From NCBI GenBank assembly GCA_946007445.1, contig CAMGAL010000116.1:1-6970 (forward strand): 6,970 bases of DNA, in the 5' to 3' direction. A model generated the notes under the pieces. That model was not told where the DNA came from. It searched no databases and saw nothing but the letters and a program-made list of their open reading frames with translations. Of this stretch, positions 6,531-6,970 are shown one piece after another. Origin of the DNA: an uncultured Mediterranea sp. GTDB taxonomy: Bacteria; Bacteroidota; Bacteroidia; Bacteroidales; Bacteroidaceae. The translations under genes were made by a program, and so were the position numbers. Within the stretch, counting starts at the first letter, position 1; each line of letters opens with the position of its first letter.

Positions 6531-6534
6531 ATGA
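6448..6534 (+). CDS. Second tiny ORF (28 aa) overlapping the next start, speculative
   Basis: ATG at 6448 follows the TAA of the preceding mini-ORF by three bases. The frame stays open for 28 codons and ends at a TGA sharing the ATGA (6531-6534) with the start of the binding-protein gene. The peptide begins MTRRRCRQATDRRES and is arginine-rich. Such end-to-start contacts are typical of translational coupling, but an ORF this short can arise by chance and no ribosome site is evident. Confidence 0.2.
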   Translation: MTRRRCRQATDRRESINRYVLYRINLKS

Positions 6535-6970
6535 GTACAAAAAGCAGAATCATACCTATATTGGTGGCAGCATTGCTATGGACTGCCATCCCCCTGAGAG
6601 CAGCGGGCGACCCGGACAGAGTGATAACCATCAGTGCACCGCGTGTGAGCAACCAACTGGTAGCCCAATGGATTGAGAAATACACCGCCGCCCATCCCGG
6701 CGTACAGATACGCATCGTGACAGGCAAGGAGGAGAAGGCCGACCTGACCTTCGTATCGGCCACAGAGGCCGAGGAGGCCGACAGACAGGGACACGTCACC
6801 TACGTGGGACGCTTTGCCCTGCTACCGGTGACCACGACCGACAACTCCGCCTACAAGCAACTGAGCCACCGCAAGCTGAACGAGAAGACCCTGAAGCGCC
6901 TCTTCTTCCAGGGCGACGAGACCCAGGAGACCGATCATGCGCGCAAGAAGGAGGAGACGACGGAAGCACT
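6531..6970 (+). CDS. Periplasmic substrate-binding protein, PstS/ModA-like (partial, 3' end off window)
   Basis: The first 146 codons of a secreted binding protein; the rest lies beyond the right edge. The N-terminus (MSTKSRIIPILVAALLWTAI, then PLRAAGD) is a Sec signal peptide, probably cleaved near residue 24. Next come VITISAPRVSNQLVAQWIEKY, typical of the first lobe of type-2 periplasmic binding proteins, a strand QIRIVTG, and KADLTFVSATEAE, where anion-binding relatives judge the ligand. YVGRFALLPVTTTDNSAY and LNEKTLKRLFF resemble the PstS-like pattern in which an LF motif ends the first lobe; a highly charged stretch follows. Phosphate, sulfate or oxyanion binding is possible but the ligand cannot be assigned from this half. 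It has its own promoter and leader and is probably not part of the galactan operon. Confidence 0.72.
   Translation, partial: MSTKSRIIPILVAALLWTAIPLRAAGDPDRVITISAPRVSNQLVAQWIEKYTAAHPGVQIRIVTGKEEKADLTFVSATEAEEADRQGHVTYVGRFALLPVTTTDNSAYKQLSHRKLNEKTLKRLFFQGDETQETDHARKKEETTEA

Noticed and set aside
1..6970. CRISPR arrays, tRNA or rRNA genes, insertion sequences
   Set aside because: No regularly spaced repeats, tRNA-like cloverleaf, rRNA stretch or transposase motif was seen on either strand.

Overview
The window looks like chromosomal DNA from a gut-type Bacteroidales bacterium (Bacteroidaceae/Prevotellaceae-like). The genes are GC-rich with AT-rich spacers, leaders lack Shine-Dalgarno sequences, TAnnTTTG-type -7 promoter elements recur, and the protein families (GH53 lipoprotein, GH2 with a DUF4982-like C-terminus, SLC45/GPH-type MFS permease, LacI regulator) are typical of this order. 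Species cannot be named from the sequence alone.

Layout: positions 1-550 (minus) hold the N-terminal half of a GPH/SLC45-like MFS sugar symporter. It lies downstream of, and in the same direction as, a LacI-family regulator (632-1636, minus). The 81-bp spacer between them carries short degenerate tandem repeats. A divergent control region (1637-1875) has a perfect 16-bp palindrome with a central CG, a textbook LacI-family operator shape, and candidate promoters for both directions. To the right (plus) is a tight run: a GH53 endo-beta-1,4-galactanase lipoprotein (1876-2991), a secreted GH2 enzyme, probably beta-galactosidase (3030-5504), and a DUF554 membrane protein (5517-6221). A large inverted repeat follows. 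After it a separate unit begins: a good TTG-N20-TATCTTTG promoter (6264-6294), a ~230-nt leader with several hairpins and one or two tiny ORFs, and the start of a PstS/ModA-like periplasmic binding protein (6531 to the window end).

Proposed working: GH53 at the cell envelope cuts beta-1,4-galactan (pectic arabinogalactan I side chains) into oligosaccharides, GH2 removes terminal galactose in the periplasm, and the MFS permease imports the product across the inner membrane. The LacI protein senses a sugar and acts on the palindrome. No SusC/SusD pair or hybrid two-component regulator is seen in this window.

Points most worth a second look are (i) a proline-rich stretch replacing the third helix of the LacI DNA-binding domain, which looks like a pair of compensating frameshifts; (ii) the Cys/Arg-rich mini-ORF with mutually exclusive hairpins ahead of the binding-protein gene; and (iii) the nested inverted repeat between the two transcription units.
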